In this document: positions 62,376-64,000 of the stretch, in pieces
Numbering within the stretch: position 1 is the stretch's first letter
Layout of the letters: the number at the start of each line of letters is the position of its first letter
Origin: Pseudomonas bohemica
Lineage (GTDB): Bacteria; Pseudomonadota; Gammaproteobacteria; Pseudomonadales; Pseudomonadaceae
Length of the DNA stretch: 64,000 bases
Reading direction: 5' to 3'
Assembly (NCBI RefSeq): GCF_002934685.1
Contig: NZ_NKHL01000106.1
Span: 1 to 64,000, forward strand
Made by a program: the position numbers and the translations under genes
Notes under the pieces: model-generated
What the model saw: only the letters and a program-made list of their open reading frames with translations
The model's database searches: none
What the model was told of the DNA's origin: nothing

Positions 62376-63422
62376 TTACTCCTTCACCCCAAAATCCAGG
62401 ACCACTTTCATCGCCTGCTGCTTGTCCCCCGCCAACTCAAACGCCTGCACGGCTTGGTTGAACGCGATGGTGTGGGAAATAACCGGCGTGACATCGACGA
62501 CTTTGCGATTGAGCAGATCCACCGCCTGCGCGAACTCCGAATGAAAGCGGAAGGTGCCGCGCAGATCGATCTCCTTGCCGACCACCAGATTCAACGGAAT
62601 CGACACGTCGCCGCCCAACCCGACCGTCACCACCATGCCCCGAGGCCGCACGCAGGTCAGGCCGTCTCGCAGCGCCTGAGCGCTTCCGGATGCTTCGAAC
62701 ATCACATCGAAATGACCTTTGTCTGCGGTATATCGCGCCAGTGCCTCGGGCTCGTCCTTGAGGTTGTGCGTTTCGCTGGCGCCCATGCGGCGAGCACAGG
62801 CCAAGGCGCTGTCGCTGAGGTCCGTGGCGACGATTTGCAACGCACCGGCCGCCCGCAGGCTGCCGATCAGCAGATTGCCAATCGGGCCACATCCGGTGAC
62901 CAACACGCGCTTGCCGAACACCCCGCCGGCGCGCTGAATCGCGTGCAACCCGACCGATAGAGGCTCGGCCAGCGCGCCCTCCGCCAACGTAGTGGCGGGC
63001 GCCAGAATATGCGCCTGGCTGCCGTCGATCACCAGGGTTTTGCGGAAGGCGCCCTGAATGTGCGGAAACGGCATTGCACTGCCGTAAAAGCGCATGTTCA
63101 GGCAATGATTGGGCAAACCTTCGTGACAGTATCTGCAGTCGCCACATGGCCGCGACGGCGAAACGGAAATACGCTGACCTACGCTAAAAGCGCTCTGTGA
63201 ATCGCCCACTTCATCGATCACCGCCGAGATTTCATGACCGAGCACCATCGGCTCTTTCAGGCGCACAGCCCCGAAACCGCCGTGCTGATAGTAATGCAGA
63301 TCAGAACCGCAGATCCCGCCTCGGGCAACCCTTACACGCAACTGGCCAGGCGTTAGCGCAAGCGCTTGCTCTTCAGCTTCTACGCGCAGGTCTTTGGGGG
63401 CATGGCAGACAATGGCTTGCAT
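62376..63422 (-). CDS. idnD: L-idonate 5-dehydrogenase-like zinc alcohol dehydrogenase
   Basis: This 348-residue zinc-dependent MDR enzyme has the catalytic zinc region GGICGSDLHYYQHGGFG and LGHEISAVI, and the four structural-zinc cysteines in PCGDCRYCHEGLPNHC (about 93-108). The NAD-binding motif is in LVTGCGPIGNLLIGSLRAAG (about 173-192). The combination with SDLHYYQHGG is typical of L-idonate 5-dehydrogenases, which interconvert L-idonate and 5-keto-gluconate. GGAGAG stands seven bases before the ATG at 63422. It follows the gluconate/5-ketogluconate reductase-type gene by 14 bp, forming an idnOD unit. Confidence 0.88.
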   Translation of the reverse strand: MQAIVCHAPKDLRVEAEEQALALTPGQLRVRVARGGICGSDLHYYQHGGFGAVRLKEPMVLGHEISAVIDEVGDSQSAFSVGQRISVSPSRPCGDCRYCHEGLPNHCLNMRFYGSAMPFPHIQGAFRKTLVIDGSQAHILAPATTLAEGALAEPLSVGLHAIQRAGGVFGKRVLVTGCGPIGNLLIGSLRAAGALQIVATDLSDSALACARRMGASETHNLKDEPEALARYTADKGHFDVMFEASGSAQALRDGLTCVRPRGMVVTVGLGGDVSIPLNLVVGKEIDLRGTFRFHSEFAQAVDLLNRKVVDVTPVISHTIAFNQAVQAFELAGDKQQAMKVVLDFGVKE

Positions 63423-63436
63423 ATGAACTCTCCGGA

Positions 63437-64000
63437 TTACAACGACGCCGTGATGGCGCCATCGACGTAAAGAATGTGACCGTTGACGAAGCTTGCGGCA
63501 TCGGAAGCCAGGAACACCGCAGCCCCCGCCAGCTCCGACACTTCGCCCCAACGACGGCTCGGCGTGCGCTGCACCAGCCAGTCGCTGAACTCAGGATTGG
63601 CGACCAGCGCCGCGTTCAGCTCGGTCTTGAAGTAACCCGGCCCGATCCCGTTGACGTTCAGGCCATGCGGCCCCCAGTCGATCGCCATGCCCTTGGTCAG
63701 CATCTTCAGCGCGCCCTTGCTTGCGGCGTAGGGCGCAATGTTTGGCCTGCCCAGCTCGCTCTGTACCGAGCAAATGTTGATGATGCGCCCGCGACCACGG
63801 GGGATCATGCAGCGGGCCACGGCCTGACCGACGAAGAAGGCGCTGTCCAGGTTGGTGCTCATCAGCTCGTGCCAGTTGGCTTCAGTGAACTCGGCCAACG
63901 GCGCGCGACGTTGAATGCCGGCGTTGTTGACCAGAATTTCCAGCGGACCAATGCGGGTTTCGATGTCCTGAATCGCGGCGTTGACCGCTGCGCTGTCGGT
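63437..64000 (-). CDS. idnO: Gluconate 5-dehydrogenase-like SDR (partial, 5' end outside window)
   Basis: 188 codons of an open short-chain dehydrogenase frame run to the window edge. Motifs are LVNNAGIQRRAPLAEFT (NNAG), the catalytic serine in IINICSVQSELGR, YAASKGALK with Tyr and Lys, and the C-terminal LASDAASFVNGHILYVDGAI. The QSELGR segment and the partner idnD fit 5-keto-D-gluconate 5-reductase. The N-terminal nucleotide motif lies beyond position 64000. Confidence 0.88.
   Translation of the reverse strand, partial: TDSAAVNAAIQDIETRIGPLEILVNNAGIQRRAPLAEFTEANWHELMSTNLDSAFFVGQAVARCMIPRGRGRIINICSVQSELGRPNIAPYAASKGALKMLTKGMAIDWGPHGLNVNGIGPGYFKTELNAALVANPEFSDWLVQRTPSRRWGEVSELAGAAVFLASDAASFVNGHILYVDGAITASL

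Overview
The window looks like chromosomal Pseudomonas DNA of the fluorescens/syringae type. The evidence is the combination of an OprD-family porin, agmatine deiminase, a DctB/DctD-like two-component pair, a rimABK operon, the pckA-hslO, ompR-envZ, tex, gshA, argA and argE neighbourhood, and many extragenic palindromic repeats of kinds familiar from this genus. No species can be named from sequence alone. All assignments come from reading the sequence; no database search was run.

Left end (1-4.06 kb): a gene-poor, lower-GC accessory relic. It begins with the end of an IS3-type insertion sequence. Next comes a 3' fragment of a threonine tRNA (an attachment-site scar) and a frame-broken tail of a tyrosine recombinase. 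A few small orphan genes follow: a VanZ-like membrane protein, a 73-residue protein that aligns almost without gaps to eukaryotic ubiquitin but lacks the diglycine tail, an NTF2/SnoaL-like protein, and a DUF3077-type protein behind a hairpin-rich leader. The ubiquitin-like gene is the most unusual item in the window.

4-21.5 kb: two probable envelope/stress genes, then a minus-strand catabolic cluster (LysR regulator, class III CoA-transferase, HMG-CoA-lyase-type enzyme, MFS importer) that looks built to activate and cleave a hydroxy-dicarboxylic acid. After this come a solute-binding protein, a medium-chain oxidoreductase, a 57-residue XapX protein and an AraC regulator. A two-gene cassette (Panacea/DUF4065 protein plus an unrecognised partner, behind an operator-like palindrome) resembles a toxin-antitoxin pair. 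Then come the OprD-family porin, agmatine deiminase, and a 972-residue fusion of a small-molecule kinase, a LytM-like segment and a PLP-dependent class III aminotransferase/phospholyase.

21.7-41 kb: rmlBACD (dTDP-L-rhamnose), a DctB-DctD pair with a thioesterase gene, cysQ-nudE divergent from yrfG, and a LysR gene followed by fdhD and an FdhF/YdeP-type molybdoenzyme. A candidate small RNA follows, then a glycine-zipper protein, a thioesterase, a RecQ-family helicase, and two Pseudomonas-type envelope proteins of unknown function.

41-64 kb: core housekeeping genes. These are pckA, hslO, a PAP2 phosphatase, hslR, rimA-rimB-rimK (c-di-GMP-linked ribosome modification), ompR-envZ, tex plus a thioesterase, gshA, argA, argE, a CYTH-CHAD triphosphatase, a Lrp regulator divergent from a small ACT-like gene, an orphan GspE/PilB ATPase, and idnD-idnO for idonate/gluconate, the last cut by the window edge. 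At least eleven paired palindromic elements of several sequence types sit between operons, mostly near 3' ends.
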